Below, piece after piece: positions 26,957 to 26,994 of a stretch of 26,994 bases of DNA. This DNA is from Nemertoderma westbladi (lineage: Eukaryota; Xenacoelomorpha; Nemertodermatida; Nemertodermatidae). The position numbers were made by a program, and so were the translations under genes. The notes under the pieces are model-generated. The model had not been told where the DNA came from. It did no database searches and saw only the letters and a program-made list of their open reading frames with translations. Numbering within the stretch: position 1 is the stretch's first letter; each line of letters begins with the position of its first letter. The DNA is taken from the NCBI GenBank assembly GCA_032718475.1, contig JAUCBJ010007006.1, forward strand, positions 1 to 26,994, in the 5' to 3' direction.

Positions 26957-26994
26957 AATCGCATAATTTATAATACTGTAGAACTACTATGTGT

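Overview
This looks like about 27 kb of invertebrate animal nuclear DNA. It is AT-rich, has spliceosomal introns with GT/AG borders, holds two recognisable animal genes (ECT2 and a Hox-class homeobox gene), and is otherwise filled with broken LINEs, small DNA transposons, a tRNA-derived SINE and a 5 kb satellite array. I cannot name the species. The isolated, intron-split Hox gene and the many short palindromic words (ACCGGT, AGGCCT) make a non-vertebrate deuterostome such as a tunicate or an echinoderm relative a reasonable but weak guess.

Layout. 1-827 (minus): a clean reading frame running off the left edge, a gag-like or coiled-coil protein rich in Ala, Glu and Arg. 828-4260: AT-rich non-coding DNA with two kinds of tandem repeat. 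4260-5393 (plus): a decayed LINE (family A) ending in a TAG run. 5925-7690 (plus): a second LINE family (B) split by a hAT-like element and a tRNA-derived SINE. 8109-11216 (minus): an apparently intact ECT2 gene in only two coding exons. 11421-11730: a small hAT-like element with a 5 bp target duplication. 12678-14318: two almost identical 95 bp inverted arms enclosing about 1.45 kb that includes an unidentified ORF. 14610-15520 (minus): another B-family LINE copy. 17281-22345: a satellite of about 95 units of 52 or 53 bp, bordered on the right by an A-family LINE scrap. 22973-26955 (plus): the 3' four exons of a Hox gene, with a 240 bp MITE in one intron and an antisense B-family LINE in another.

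The two host genes are transcribed away from each other, with about 11.7 kb of repeat-rich DNA between the ECT2 start codon and the first visible Hox exon. ECT2 is a Rho guanine-nucleotide exchange factor for cytokinesis and the Hox gene a sequence-specific transcription factor; nothing suggests a shared pathway. I found no other Hox gene in the window, which would fit a dispersed cluster. The points most worth checking are the Hox homeodomain split over three exons, the unusual Cys at homeodomain position 56, the near-intronless ECT2, and the satellite whose two length classes differ in a dyad-symmetric core. I found no convincing undescribed multi-gene system.
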